A DNA stretch of 64,000 nucleotides from Symsagittifera roscoffensis (GCF_963678635.1 NW_026971278.1:41393-105392), one strand, 5' to 3'; positions 21,964 to 34,888 are shown, numbered from the stretch's first letter. The notes: a model not told the origin generated them from the letters alone. A program made the numbers and translations.

Positions 21964-23241
21964 ATGGGTGCAGCAGAAAGTCTGTCGTCTGTTCTATCAA
22001 GCGATTCCTTCTTTGCAAAGCTGAATTTTTTCCTTCTGATTCTAGCATCGGTTGGTATTTGGCTTTGGAGCGATGCTTTAACCGTTGAGGTACCTTTTCT
22101 CGTGCCAATTTTACCCGAAGGATGGCGACTCGGCTCCTTCCTCGTTCTAATGAAAGGTCTTTCCACCTCTTCTTTGCTGCTACTTCCTCTATTTTTGAAG
22201 CGAGGAATCATCACCGCCTGTCTTATCTGCTACGGGCTTGGCTTTCTTCTTAGTATTTCTATTTGTTTCTCATGGGACCAAAAAATAGGACCGACCAAAT
22301 TATTCCCCGATGGACTTAGTATCGGGTTCTTAGCAAATGCCTTTTGTCTAATGGGTTTGGACTCACTTCGAATGACTTTGGTTTTCATGCTGGCAACAAG
22401 CATGTTCTCTGAGTCCTTCATAACTGCAGTATTGATTGGCGATGCATGTGGGGGTGTGTTCGCCAGCGGCATTTCCTACATTCAAGGCTACAAGCTGTTT
22501 TTTAGATCCGCAACTAATTCAGTCTCGAAAGACACTTTGTCAAAAGATTACGTGTTTGGACCACAGACTGCTCTACTGTTCTTAGCGTTTGTTTTCACTA
22601 CTTGTTTCGCTTCTCTTGGGTGGCTGATATACCGAAATAAAAACGACCGAAAAGCGAAGTATTCGGCACTCACCGAAAGAGAAGGGGAAACTGAGAAAAG
22701 CGAAACGTCCCCATTGCACTTGGCCAACATTTACTCGGAGAACCACAAGTACTTTCTCTGGTTCAACTGGTTCGCAGCCAGTGGATCCGTCTTCACGTTG
22801 ATGCCAGCCTTCCACTCCTTCTCGACATTGCCTTACAGCCAGAGGTGTTTCATGTTAGCCGTATCTTTCTGGGCGCTCTCGTTCCCGCTGACTGCCATCT
22901 TTGCTCACTTTGTCAGGCTGAGAAAAATGTTCAGTTTGCTCATTTGTCTCATTCTTCACGTCGTAGTGTGTGGCGTCCTCATTTTCATTGCCTCTCAAAG
23001 TCCCCACCCACCTCTTCAGGGATACAAACTCGCAGAGCCTATGATGATACTCCTCTGGATTGCTCAAGGTAGCTCCGGTTTCTTCCTCTTCTGCACGGCT
23101 AGTAACTGTCTCAGAGAAATTGACGAGAATGCGGTGAAATATGGATCGATCGCAGCTCAGCTGGGAGATGTTGTGTGCTCCCTTCTATCGTTCACCTTAA
23201 TAAACGTCTCTAACTACTTCGTTGAACCCAGAGATGAGTAG
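21964..23241 (+). CDS. SLC52A: Riboflavin transporter, SLC52A (RFVT) family
   Basis: Single coding exon of 425 residues, close to the 445-469 of vertebrate RFVTs. I chose ATG 21964 (MGAAESL); the frame is open further upstream but without an ATG. Family marks: an N-terminal helix leading into TVEVPFLVPILPEGW, the counterpart of the conserved glutamate/proline/EGW segment; ICFSWDQ near residue 95; FCLMGLDSLR near 125; and MPAFHSFSTLPYSQR near 280, matching the RFVT xPAxxSxSxLPYG region. About eleven hydrophobic helices are visible with a charged cytoplasmic loop near 235-265. Known members import riboflavin across the plasma membrane, the precursor of FMN and FAD. Stop is TAG. I cannot tell which vertebrate paralogue it is closest to. 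Confidence 0.88.
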   Translation: MGAAESLSSVLSSDSFFAKLNFFLLILASVGIWLWSDALTVEVPFLVPILPEGWRLGSFLVLMKGLSTSSLLLLPLFLKRGIITACLICYGLGFLLSISICFSWDQKIGPTKLFPDGLSIGFLANAFCLMGLDSLRMTLVFMLATSMFSESFITAVLIGDACGGVFASGISYIQGYKLFFRSATNSVSKDTLSKDYVFGPQTALLFLAFVFTTCFASLGWLIYRNKNDRKAKYSALTEREGETEKSETSPLHLANIYSENHKYFLWFNWFAASGSVFTLMPAFHSFSTLPYSQRCFMLAVSFWALSFPLTAIFAHFVRLRKMFSLLICLILHVVVCGVLIFIASQSPHPPLQGYKLAEPMMILLWIAQGSSGFFLFCTASNCLREIDENAVKYGSIAAQLGDVVCSLLSFTLINVSNYFVEPRDE

Positions 23242-23298
23242 CTATTAAACTGACAGTTTCAGCCTGAATCGAAAAAACAACTGCTGTATTTAGATATT

Positions 23299-23304
23299 AA
23301 TAAA
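23299..23304 (+). promoter_or_regulatory. Polyadenylation signal AATAAA for SLC52A
   Basis: A canonical hexamer 58 bases after the stop codon, followed by a T-rich stretch. It would give a very short 3' UTR. Confidence 0.6.
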
Positions 23305-25339
23305 AATTGTTTTACAATATGCATAAGTAGCTGCATAAACTTTTGTGGCCCGGTCAGTAGTCAAGTTTCCGTGTGAGAGTGAACAATGGATATTGTTAAT
23401 TATTATTATAAAAATGTAAATAACGATGCCCGATTTAATTCAAAGAAAAAACCACAAAGTCCACCGTTCATTCTTCAATTGCACTAAGCAGTTCCCAAAA
23501 TTGAAAGTTTGTTAACACATGACACTGTCAATTGCTCCGACCTTTTGAAAAAAACCTGCAAGTATTTTTTAAAGTTTTTTAAAAAAGTTTTCCTAGTCAT
23601 TTTAAGAAAATTACTTTTGAGTTTTTTTTTAATTTCACTCTGGCTAACGAATAGGCCTATTCTCAGATTTTTGCTTCATCTCTTTGATCACACCACGCTG
23701 AAAAAACGACACTAATTTGAAATTTTTTTAAGAATATGGTCGGAACATTCTGTGCTACTTGTAACCGTCTATCCTTGCTTTCATTTGCCGATACTTGTTA
23801 AGTTTCACAATTGCACGAGCATTCTTCTAGGAAATTGGTAACATACAGACTCACGCACGCACAAGCACACACAACTTTATATTTTATTAAATTTAAAAGA
23901 TAATCTGTAGTTTAATTTCAAAATTTTATATTTTTCGATTAACCTCGAATTTATCGAGTCCCATATTAAAACCGGTAATCTTTTCAGCTCAATTCATTTA
24001 CTCTCCGGAAATTGGAGAGTCTGAAAATTTTAGTTTCTTTAATTTTTCAAGCTATTTTCCTATGTCGGATAAGAACCCAAAACTTTTGAACTTCTCATAG
24101 CTTATTTAGCAAATACGGCCAGAAAAAAAAACATTTTTGTACAAGCCTTATGATGGAAAACAACTGAGGTACATATTTTTTTTTGGGGGGGGGGGGGGGG
24201 GGTGACATAATTGTTTTGAAAAAAAAACATACACTTCTGGATGAAAATACGGCTGTTTATTTTGCCGACCACTTCACGAAGCCTGAAGGATCTATAGCAC
24301 AGGGCAATGTATGGTACACGTTACACGAGATTACAGATTTTTTTAAATTTGTTTTACGCAGTATACGAATACACAACAGCTCACTTATTACGTGCTTCTA
24401 ACGCAAATTCCACTGCATTTGGCTGAACACTCTCCATCGCTGGCTCAACCAAATAAAGCCAAGCTTTGTTGATTCCTCTTTTTTGAGAAGTGACCTGATA
24501 GCGCAACGGTGATAACTTAAATGTAAATTTGCAATCCAAAAATTTCTATTTAAGAATTTGGCAAATTTTGGAACTTTTATATTTCTATAGTTCCATCGTT
24601 TAAAAGGCTATAATCGGTATCAGACTAGATATGCTAAACATTCATACGATGCAAAAATAATCAACAAAGTTCGTAGTCGGGAAAACGGATCTTTAACTTT
24701 ACGGTTTTGAAAATGGGTCTAAGCTCCTAATGGGGTCAATTGTGGTATCGTATTAACGTGGTCGTGCTTCGGAATCAGAAAAACAAACGAATTTCACATA
24801 GTTGGAAGAAATAGGTCGGAATTTTACGCGTTTGCAAAACGACTGAGAGCTCGGTAAAAGGTCAACCGTTGTATTATATGAGAAATAAGAAAGGAAGAAA
24901 TTTATTTCTCCAAATCATTTCAAAGTAAGAAGTTTCAACAAAAGTAACAGCAAAACAAAGACTAGCATCTTACTTCATGAAAAATACTCGGAGAGAACAG
25001 AAAACTGGACTTTTATTGAAGTACCAATATCAAGTGTTTTTTTTTTTCGTTTTTCCAATTTCTGTTCACTCAGAAATTTTTGAGACATTTAGGCAAAGAG
25101 AAGTTTTAGGCACAATCACGATTTGTAGCTGTCAGAAGAATTATGGCAGTACAAGTGCAAAACTAAACGAGGAAAAAAACAAGAGAAACATCAATGTACT
25201 CTTATGAGTGACTTAATAACAAAATTTAGCTGTTTTGACTAAGTTTTTGCTAAGTTTTTAGCGTAGGTTTTTAAATAATCGAGAAACTTTTTCGAGTTAG
25301 TTCACTGTTGCTGAGTATGTAGCCGACTTTGATATCGTG
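23305..25339. other. Gene-free stretch with an 18-G run
   Basis: No gene is recognised. A homopolymer of 18 Gs at 24185-24202 creates a false glycine ORF. ORFs at 23509, 24183 and 24977 look like chance ORFs in AT-rich DNA. Confidence 0.5.
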
Positions 25340-27350
25340 ATAGCAATTATTAAATTTGTTCTTCAGTTAAGGAATCTGAGGCGTCAGATAGACCTCCGAT
25401 TTTCCTGAAAAGATTATGTAGTAGGGCACTTCTATAACTCAAGGAGTGTTTTTCGAGATAGCGTTTACAAAAAGGAACTTTTATTATTTTGTTTATAAAA
25501 CGCCTAGTCCTCCGCGCAGAATTTTCAAATGGAAACATCATTCAAAATCCATTCTGAATGAAGCTGATTTAATGAGCGCAAGGCAAAATCCGTAGCTCAA
25601 ATACATGTTATTAGTATATAGTTAGTAAATTATTACACCTGAAAAGGTCTTCAGATGTATCGTTTCGCTTTCTGATGTGGATGAATTTTCGATTGTTTTC
25701 AGCAGCAGATAAATTGGCTTCAATGTAGAGAAACTACAGTATCCATAGATGAGGGCTCCATACTGCATGATAGATTTTACAATGATATTATAGTAACTGA
25801 GAAGTTGCGACTTTGGGACAAATTGTCTCAGTTTTACTAAGATTCCACGTTGTTTTTTGAGTCTTTGAACTACATAGGCAACCTGATATTTGAACGATGC
25901 ATTGCTATAATAACAATTGAGAAGTTGCTATCTTGGGACAAAATGTCTTAGTTTGAATTTGTTTCCACGTTGTTTTCCGAGTCTCTGTACTACATAGACA
26001 GCATGACATTTAAACTAACAATGTTGATCAATTGTTATTCCTAATTCCTGCACGAAAATTAATTTTCTACACAATGATTATTTAAAACAAACGGATAATT
26101 GAGCATTGTTGCAGCACAAAATCCTAGAGATATCTTAGCAGTTTTTTCAATTCAGCTTGAGCTAGTCGGCAATTAACCAAAAAAAATCAATTTAACTCCT
26201 CTTGAATTATAAGGGACGAGTAACCAACTCGAATGTCTGTAACTTGACAGTTTTGAGGCACATGATTTATGTAGATTTAAAACAAAAGTGGTCATAGTAT
26301 AGACCCTTGTGGCACACCACACTCAACCTTAAGCCAAGATGAAGTGGCATCCACTAATTTGACACATTGCAAGCGATTCGATGATTAGCTTTCGAACCAT
26401 TTAAGTAAAGTGTTAACTATACCATAACTTTCGAGTTTCTTAAACATCAACTCGAGGTCAATAGTATCAAAAGCTTTCAAACCAAGGAAAAAATTTATTA
26501 CTTCATAATTGTTATTAAATCTGAAACTTTCAGTTAGCTTGGAAATTGCGTCTATTGTTTGATGTTTCTTGCGGAAAACAAATTGTTTGCAAGAGAAAAG
26601 GGATAGGTTTTCGAAGATCGCATACACCCGATTGAAAACAACTCTATCGTAAATTTCACTCCATACTATTAAGAGAAAATTGGTCTGCACTGCTCCTCTT
26701 TAGCTTTTGATCCTTCTTTATGGGGTGGTCAAAATTTAGATTTCGAGAGAACATGAGGACAAACTCCTTGTTTCGATGATTGACTGATAAAATTGGTTAA
26801 AAGATGGACGGTTACATGTTTTTACAATTTCAAGAGAATGTTATTTACATCGACCACCCGATGATAACTTATTCAGTAAATTTGAAGAAAAAATTACCTA
26901 CTTTCATTACTGATGATATAGAAGAACTGTTTTTGAACAAATACTTGTAATTACTGGTGTGCGGAACTCAACCGTTTTTTTGAACTTCTAACACAAAGTT
27001 TGCAAAGAATCGATTGAAAGCTTCAGCAGTATCGCTAGATAGGGAAGTAGGACTGGAATGAACACAGGAATTGAGCATGGGAATATTGCTCTGATCATTT
27101 TTTTCCCCAGCCAATTCATTCAATAACTTATAGGTCTGACATGAGTTTCCAATGCAACCAACAAACTTTGATTTATAATAACTTTCCTTCGACTGTTATA
27201 TTTTTTTATTCAATTTTTGCCCTAAGATTTCAACCGCGTTGTAGATTTTCATTGCATTGCTCTTGGACTCACTTTTGGTGTGCTTTGTTTCGTTTAGAAA
27301 TCAAATTTTTAATTTATTGTTTAATTTTGGTTTTTTATTCTAAACCCTAT
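25340..27350 (-). pseudogene. Second LINE, 5'-truncated RT-containing fragment
   Basis: The RT linker can be followed from about 27350 (NELAGEK and DTAEAFNRFFANF near 27000-27130). RT motifs are FVFRKKHQTIDAI and NFFLGLKAFDTIDLEL (26450-26580, D to G change before KAFD) and CGVPQGSI (about 26315). The C-terminal region follows with YNIIVKSIMQYGALIYG (about 25770), ending in PFCKRYLEKHSLSYRS (25350-25480). Stops and frameshifts are frequent. It differs clearly in sequence from the LINE at 17-21 kb, so it is a different family or an old branch. Confidence 0.8.
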
Positions 27351-27417
27351 TGTAGTCTTTTATGGGGGCGAAGCTGTCCGTGACTTGCATAAAACAAAGT
27401 TCGCATAGTTGGGAGAA

Positions 27418-27716
27418 ACGCGTCTGAAATTTAAGTTAGGGAAGCTCGTAAGTTGGTGAAGTGAGGTCCTTGCATATAATATGCTTTAGTTCAGATTATC
27501 AGGATTAAAGATGAAACAGCCAACAGTTGGAAAAGAGTCCATGAAAATAAATTATTACTACATACCACGCGTCTGAAATTTAAGTTAGGGAAGCTCGTAA
27601 GTTGGTGAAGTGAGGTCCTTGCATATAATATGCTTTAGTTCAGATTATCAGGATTAAAGATGAAACAGCCAACATTTGGAAAAGAGTCCATGAAAATAAA
27701 TTATTACTACATACCC
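27418..27716. repeat. 149-bp unit, two tandem copies
   Basis: The unit ACGCGTCTGAAATT...CTACATACC occurs at 27418-27566 and 27567-27715 with one mismatch that I can see (CAGTTGG against CATTTGG), so it is a recent duplication. No coding content. Confidence 0.85.
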
Positions 27717-28409
27717 TTAGATAAATTATATGCCCTTAAACAGGATTTTTTTCCGCTGGGAATCTTAAATTAAAATCCACTTTTGAAACAAGAAGTCGAT
27801 AACAGTTTTCATGACCTTTCAAACTTTTGGTATTCGATAATGGAGTTTGCCTTCGTTTCAACAAAAGAAATGAACTGATTTTGAAAAGAAACCAAAAGTC
27901 AGTCGCTAAAAGCCAAGTTTGATCGTTAACAAATTTTGAGATTTTTTCTTGAAAAAAAAATAATTACGGCCTATATAAGAGTCTTCAATACCTTCATTAA
28001 CACTTAATTGCTGAAAAAATCCCAATGAGTGAAAACTGATTAATAACTAAAGGTAAATTTTGGGTACTTGATCTCATGTGAAACCATTTATAACAATTTA
28101 TAATTTCTTTGTAGATTTAACAGGAAGATTGAAGAAACTAAAGAGAATTATTTTCATTTATAGACTGCTTCTATTTGAGGTATGAGAGATAGCAACTAGT
28201 TTAACTTCGGATTGCACCACCGAGTTAAAGCATCCAATTAATAATTGAATGAAGTTTGAGTTTTCTGTTTATAAATTGCCAATTAGGTCGCAAAACTCAA
28301 CCGAAAATTGACCGATTTCATGACATCTTCCAAAGCTCTGCAACATGTCAAATACTTCAGACCAAATTCTAAACGTGGCAAAAAACGGAAGAATTAAGTT
28401 CTAAAAACT
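27717..28409. other. RRM2 downstream region with an interspersed repeat copy
   Basis: Bases 27751-27887 belong to a repeat family also seen at 33601-33740 and 36361-36540 (shared words CCGCTGGGAATCT, CGAAACTAGAAGTCGATC, GGAGTTTGCCTTC). The rest presumably includes the RRM2 3' UTR; I see no clear AATAAA on the - strand close to the stop. Confidence 0.45.
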
Positions 28410-31400
28410 TCAGAAATCTAAATCAGTTCGAAACTCGAAAGTTGTCCAATCTTTCTTCTCGTTTTTACTGCCCGATGACGAAGATGGCGAGTTAATTTTT
28501 CCCGAGTTGAACCCGAACGAATGATATTCGCCGACTCGGCGTTCGAAGAAGTTTGTTTTTCCTTCCATCGATATCATTTCCATAAATGGAAACGGATTTG
28601 GAGTGCCGAATAGTTTATTTGGACACTTGAGTTCAAGTATAAGTTTGTCGGCAACGAATTCGATGTATTGACCCATGAGTAAGCTGTTTAGACCCAGAAG
28701 CCCAGTTGGAAGAGCGAAACTCCAAAACTGAAACAAAAAAGAACTCTTTTTTCTCTCATTATAGTCCCGGTAAATTTTGGACCCCGAAGAAAGTAAAAAC
28801 GATTTCTGCGAGCTACAATTGTTGATCCAATATAGAAGGCTGGAAAAGAACTGGAAAAAATGAAGCTATTGGGATAACAAAAAACTACAGCTAATTTTGA
28901 ATCTTAAATTTGATGCTCGTAGCCTAACGAAACCCACCACTTAAAAATACAACAGTTTCTATCTTAGTTCTTGACATCGCTAGTATTTCCTTGAAGTAAA
29001 ATTATCCTTGAAGTAAAATTACCTTAACGATTTTCTGTTTTATGTACTCTTTCTGATTTGAATAATTATGAGCGAGTCTACTCAATTAATGAAACTTTCT
29101 ACTTTACTAAAAGTTTCAATTCAATCACTTCAAATCGCTAGATATAACATTAAATCGATCTTCGTAAGTTCCTTTCTAGTATTTTTCTCAATTTCTACAG
29201 CCAAAGTTCAATTGCTAACTTGTTTCTCGATCTGAACTGCTTGTGAGAAAATGTCTCGTATTGTTTCTTCTGCGACGGGTTTCTTCAAATGCGAGTACAG
29301 AGCACACGCAAACTCACAGTGCAGTCCCTGATCACAAATCAACTGATTAATTACCACTAGTATTTTTTCTTCAAGAGTGAAAAATAATCAACATAGATAC
29401 ACGCTAATGAACTCAGTTAGAATGCTATTAGAAACCAAAAAGCATCCTTATAATTTAATGTTCGAGGTGATCAAAGGCAAGCTTGAGACTTCTTTAAATT
29501 TTTAACGAGATTCTAAAGAATTTTATTACGCCAGTAAGAAATTTTATGAACATTTCCCTTACCTCGTCCCGTGAAATTAACTCGTTAGAAAATGTCAACC
29601 CTGGCAAAATGTTCCTGAAACAAAAAAAAATAAAATAAAATTAACATCTGAAGCATAAATGCCGTGGTTATAACGTCGCATTTAAAGGGACATCACCTTC
29701 GTTTGAGCCAAAATATTGCAGCAAATGCACCTGAGAAAAAGATCCCTTCAACTGCAACGAAAGCCACTAATCGTTCCGCAAAGGTCCTCTGAAAATAATC
29801 CGATTTTAGACACTTCCGTCGAGCCGATTCTTGACACTTGAAATAAATAAATCGTGTCAAAAGTCAGCAAGCCTACTTACTTCTGAGCTCTGAATCCAGT
29901 GTAATGCCCAATCAGACTTTTGCTTAATACATTCGTCTAAAACAGAAATTCTCCCAATTTAAAATTTCGAAAATACTGCAATAAATTGAACTTTCCATTA
30001 GTTCAAAAGGGTATATCAAAACAGAAGATTTGTGTGTTCGATTTAATAATCATTCAAGTTTCTGCGTTTCGCAGAGAATATATTAAAATCTATCCAGCCT
30101 GTCTAAGCATAGTACGTTTCTCTTATTTCCCCACATTCCAGACTGAGTTATTGTTGTTAAAAGGAGCTCTTTTTTGCTACTCAAGACCGTTTTCTCAGCG
30201 TCTACAACTTTGACGTGGTACCACTATTGCAGCCTAAATCGGCCAGGCTGAGGTAGACCTGAAGCTAGAGGTCAAAGAGAGTTCATTCTCGCACACTAGC
30301 CTTGCAATGGCAGATCGATTACACGATCCGACAACCACGAAGTGAATGCCTTACCAATAAGCTAAGTGCATCTATATATTTTATGGTAGGCCATCAAACC
30401 ACCGGCTAACAAGCTGAGAGTGAAACAAACTATCATTTCAAAAATGCGAAAAACTAATATTGTTATGCAATATAACAGCAGATTGTCACTGTTCTTATGC
30501 ATGTAATTTTGATGTAATTTACGTTATTCTGATGTAATTTTGGCTTCAAGATATGGCGATTTGCTGAACATCCACCATATGTTTCAAAAGATTTGAGAAA
30601 AAAAAAGATTTGAGAAAATATTACAAAAGATTTGAGAAAACCCCTTTCTCGCTAGAAGCCTTGAAACGCAGGTGAAATTCTGCTTTAAATTTGAAAATTA
30701 TGAAATCCAATAAAAAATTTTACCAAAATTTTCCAATTAGAACTAATTTAAAACCAAGAAAAAATTGAAATATTAATTTATAGCGCCTGAAACTCCAAAC
30801 GGAAGGTTTCATTAAGGTTTCATAAAATTTCGGGAAATCATTTAATACTTTGTAACTTAAGGGGCAATTTGATACACAGAGACGAAGCGTAGCTTCGCAT
30901 GAATTGCGATACATTAAAAACAACGCGATTCAAAATAGAGAAGAGGAAGTCAAAGCTTTTATTGAAAAATGATTTAAGATAAATACTTGAAAAAAGCCAA
31001 AACTTCACACTTTTGTCTCGGAAAAAATTTAAAAAACCCTGAAAACGCACTTTGATTGAGTCTGCCTTCCTTTCAACAGACAAAATGAACAGAAGTTGAA
31101 AATCAACCAAACTTCGAAAAATCAAAACTTAATTGTGAATAACTTTATCACGCATATTAAATTGACCAATCATAAACAGTTGTTTTGATAAACAGTTTTG
31201 AGCTAATTGAAAAGTGTGATCACGATTTTTTTAAAGGAAGAAACTCGCTAACAGTTCTCGACAGCATTGAACAGTTTTGTCCTCTCGATTGGGTCCCTGA
31301 TGTAAGTCTCAATCAGCAGACTGTACATCTCCGAATGCACATTCTAAGCAAACAAATATGAAATTCGTCACCACATCGAAAGAAAGCTTTGCGAGATATT

Positions 31401-33085
31401 TTTTAGTTAACGCCGTCCCTACCACTGCAGGGCTTTCCTGTGGGCGGTAGTGTCATCCATATTACCGAAGATGTTCAGGTGTTCCAACCTTGAGGAAGCG
31501 GATGACTTGGGGAACCCTCCGACCAGGATCGAAGTGGACTCAAACCTACGATTCTCGAGCTATGCAAGATGCTTTCTTTTGTAGTCATGCAGTCCCTTAA
31601 TTGTCTTAATTAAGGTCAAAATTCGGACTTATGAATATATCATATTATTCATTCCATACTATAAAACGTTTGTCAAGATTGTGCAACTTCACGACTGAAA
31701 GGACTTCAATGTGATATATCTTTGTCTTAGTCGTACCTACATTTAGCTGAAAAAAATATCCCACTACGATGTTCCTTCCCAATATGTGATCAGAACGAAA
31801 AATCTATGTCCCTATCACAACAATCAAGTGTTTAGTATTGGCTTCTTACTTCTATTGCTGTCTGGAATCCATAGAAACATCTGGCCTCTGGGATTTGGAT
31901 CTCCTGTGAGAAGCGACTCACTAGGTTCTCAATCACTATCCCGTCACTCACTGCAAAGAAGGCCAACACCACAGAGACAAACTGCACTTCCTCGGGCTAA
32001 AAATAAGCACGAAATAACTTTAAAACAGAACCATCTAACTTTAACACAGAAGCGGGCTCTATTTACTTTCTTCCCGTACTCACTTAAGCATCAATTTCAT
32101 GATCTAAGGAATTGTTTTTTCTTATTAGGGAATGGGGCAAAAGATGTTTGGATTAGCTTAATCAGCCTGTATACCCCAGGTGGTGTAAGAGAGGGGAGAG
32201 AGGGGGGGGGGGGTAAAGCCCAGAGGTGAAGATGCCGTTTGCGACTGCTCTTTTACCGCCCCCGACATTGATTTCGACTACATAAAATCTTGAACCGTAC
32301 AAGGTAGAAACTTAGCAGTAAATAACAACTCAACGCAAAAGGAAGCAATTTTGGTAGGAAAAATTAGCCTCGTAAAAGAACACAAGCTTAACTACTTGCT
32401 TTTGCATGTAAAAACAAAAAAGGGGCAAAAATTTTTTTTACTCACATTTAGTAATTCGAACTGATCTTTTCCCAAATCGACTTCTTCTGCAGTCCAGAAA
32501 CAGGCTGAAAAAATAAATAAATAAAAACTTTGCGTTACTGACTACTAAATAGAGTGCGGTAATGACTGCTAAATTGAATGTCTATTAAAGAATACCAGTA
32601 ATTAATAAAAAAAACTCCGAGAAAGACAGCAAACTTATTTGCTTAGAATGATCGTGAAACAAAAAAATCACATAATGAATAAAAATGATTTAACAATATT
32701 TCACAGACTACCCCTCCCCCATATTCTATACAATATTTTCATTGAATTTGCATCTAATTTGACTTAACCAAAGCTGAATAACTTCCTCTTTGTTCAGCTC
32801 ATTAAAAAAACGATACACTAATTAAATTGCTACTTTGTTTACACGAAAATTACCTTGGGCCTTTTTGTATAGCTGCCACAAATCTGGATACTCTATAGGG
32901 TAGACCACAAATCTCTTGTTCGATGGCGTCAAAATGGGTTCACTTTTCAAATCTTCGTCATCGTTTTTATCTCCCATTTTTACATCAATTTTAACATCAG
33001 TCGAATCATCACAAGAACAGTGACCGTTACATAATGAGTGATCATTAAATGTTATTTCGGAAACATCAGCGCTCATAGTTGCCAT
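28410..33085 (-). CDS. RRM2: Ribonucleoside-diphosphate reductase small subunit (class Ia R2)
   Basis: Nine exons, placed by splice sites and phase: 32854-33085, 32446-32504, 31850-31996, 31253-31343, 29881-29936, 29697-29788, 29563-29614, 29220-29327, 28410-28727; together 384 residues plus stop TGA. R2 holds the diiron-tyrosyl radical cofactor that drives conversion of ribonucleotides to dNTPs with the large subunit. All ligands are present with the spacing of mouse R2: D115, E146, H149, E209, E243, H246, and radical Y153 ([24 protein letters not shown]). The acidic C-terminus ends DLDF, the tail that docks on R1. Oddities: [11 protein letters not shown] for the common AASDGIVNENL, VSVV for ISHV, and a serine-rich insert before the tail. 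No N-terminal KEN box is seen. The intron starting at 31252 uses GTTAGC. Confidence 0.93.
30168..30372 (-). repeat. tRNA-derived SINE, copy 1 (in RRM2 intron)
   Basis: On the - strand it begins GATGCACTTAGC with an A-box-like TAGCTTATTGGTAAGG and a B-box-like GTGTAATCGATC, then a body with GTGGTACCA and an AAAAAAG end. It aligns along its length with 36786-36989. Confidence 0.65.
30881..30914 (+). repeat. GAAGC/GCTTC palindromic repeat, copy 1
   Basis: GACGAAGCGTAGCTTCGC followed by TTGCGATACA. Related copies lie at 38444-38480 and 39545-39580, always followed by T(T/A)CGATACA. Confidence 0.5.
31420..31580 (-). repeat. Possible tRNA-derived SINE fragment (in RRM2 intron)
   Basis: On the - strand a TAGCTCGAG-like A box precedes GGTTTGAGTCC, a good B box, about 30 bases on, followed by a GC-richer body unlike the surrounding AT-rich intron. 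It is the only copy in the window, so the call rests on composition and the box pair. Confidence 0.4.
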
Positions 33086-34888
33086 AACATAGAACAAGCT
33101 ATTTATTTCTAAAGTTGGACATTCGTTTTAATGGATGTTACCGGATAGAAAACTAAACGCCAGTAAAGCCCAATTAATCGATTGATTATTTCATCGAAAC
33201 AGAAATCTGAATCCAAAGTGAGCTTATTTTAGCATAACTGAAAAAGAATAAGAATCTGTTTGCTGCTTAACCGCTTAAGTTTGAGCTCCGATTGAATGTT
33301 CAGAATAAGAAGATCGGGTTATAATAGTTGCCTTAGAAGAAAGTGTTTAAACTTTTCGAAATAAGCTATACAGAATTGCACAGTTGTTGCTGTTGGCAGG
33401 AGCTTTTAGAGATCATCATACCAGATCTGAAGAGAAACTACATATGAACATCTTTCTTAGCCTGAAATATTCGTTCAAAAACAAAATCAGGGAATTCAGC
33501 TCAGAGCAGTATATATATGAAATAAATATATATATTTAAAATACATATTTGCTCTTAAAACTTCGAATTTTGTGACCGCCGCTTTTTGGCTTAAACATCC
33601 CAATTTGAGAAAACGAGCTCATTTTTATTCCACCGGGATATCTAACAATAAAAGTCCCCTTTCGAAACTAGACGTCGATCTTGTTTGGTAAACTTTACAC
33701 TTTTGCTGGTAGATACAGGAGTTTTTCTCGACACTAAGCCAACTTTTTCATGTAAACTGTTTTTTGTGTAGCAAACATTATTTGTTGATTAAATTCCGCC
33801 AATTGTTTGGTCCTTAACAAGTTGCTAGCAGTCAATCAAGACTTTTAGCTTTCACCGTTCCCCAAAAAACGGCAGTTTTCTCTGAAGAAAAATTACAAGA
33901 ATATCGCTCGAATGTTCAAATGCCAATTCCCCACAAATCCAAACTCATTTGCTTTTCCTCTACAACCTCGAGAAATCAATGGTTCACGCACAACATATTA
34001 TTTTTTAGTCGGTAGTAGGAGTACGTACAAATCCAGAAACGCCCCAAAAATCTTTTCCTTGATCATAATGAATTTACACTTTGCTGTCGCAGTAACCTTG
34101 GAAAAACAATGTCGATTAGAATTAATTAATATCCATACAATCTATTTTTTGTTCTATTTTTTTCATCACCCAGTTTGTTATCTTTTTCCAGGCGAGTTTT
34201 GAGATATATTTGAGAGAATAACAACAATAACAACAGCAATGAACGTGTACAAGTGACCAAGTAGCATAAACGAAATGAAACTCAAATAAAAGAAAATTGA
34301 CAAGTTAAGAGTTCTTCATAATTTATCTCAAATCGCGTGTAAATTCTTCTAACAAACCCAAATTAACCAGATAGCATGAAAAGCGAAATGCTGATACAGT
34401 TGCCGAAGATCAGCACTAAAAGTTTTTTCGGATCATTAGGAAAAGACGCTTGACGATCGTTGAAAAAATGAATTTCGAAGTATTCTTTCGCGGAAGCACC
34501 AGCATCTGAAGTTAATATCATTTAATCTTTCAGCTATAATTGAAAGATTTCTTCAGCTAGTAATTCGATATCGTTTCTTCATGGTAAACTCTTTAATAAA
34601 TTTGTAATTTCTGCCAAAAAAGTTACATTCTCATCTGATTTTTGAAATCGAAATCAAATGTACTTTTTTTTCGGCTCAACTCATGAAAATCCATTGAAAT
34701 GTAGAATTCGCTTCCACGTGGATACTTTTCGGCTAAATGCGTAATGAAATGCTGCTTGTAATACTTTTAGGCTTATAGCGTAATGGTCTGCTGCTTGAAA
34801 TTCTTTTAGGCTAAATGCTCAATAGTCTGCTTCTTGGAATACTTTTCGGCTAAATGCACAGTGGTCTTCTAAAATTGCCACTATTCGG
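33086..34888. other. RRM2 to RBM26 intergenic region
   Basis: Holds the RRM2 promoter and the RBM26 3' end. 33601-33740 is a copy of the repeat found at 27751 and 36361. A TATATATATGAAATAAATATATATAT-like stretch lies near 33510. The 96-residue + strand ORF at 33912-34202 has no similarity. Nothing else is recognised. Confidence 0.45.
34722..34878. repeat. 39-bp tandem repeat, ~4 copies, at the RBM26 3' end
   Basis: Units read ATACTTTT(C/A)GGCTAAATGC...CTGCTTG and start at 34722, 34761, 34800 and 34839, the last decaying toward the stop codon of RBM26 at 34889. It probably lies in the 3' UTR. Confidence 0.75.

Noticed and set aside
24183-24401. Glycine-start ORF
   Set aside because: Created by the 18-G homopolymer; the rest resembles nothing.
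31786-32229. 147-residue + strand ORF
   Set aside because: It overlaps the antisense of RRM2 exon 3 (31850-31996), whose reverse strand encodes clear R2 protein.
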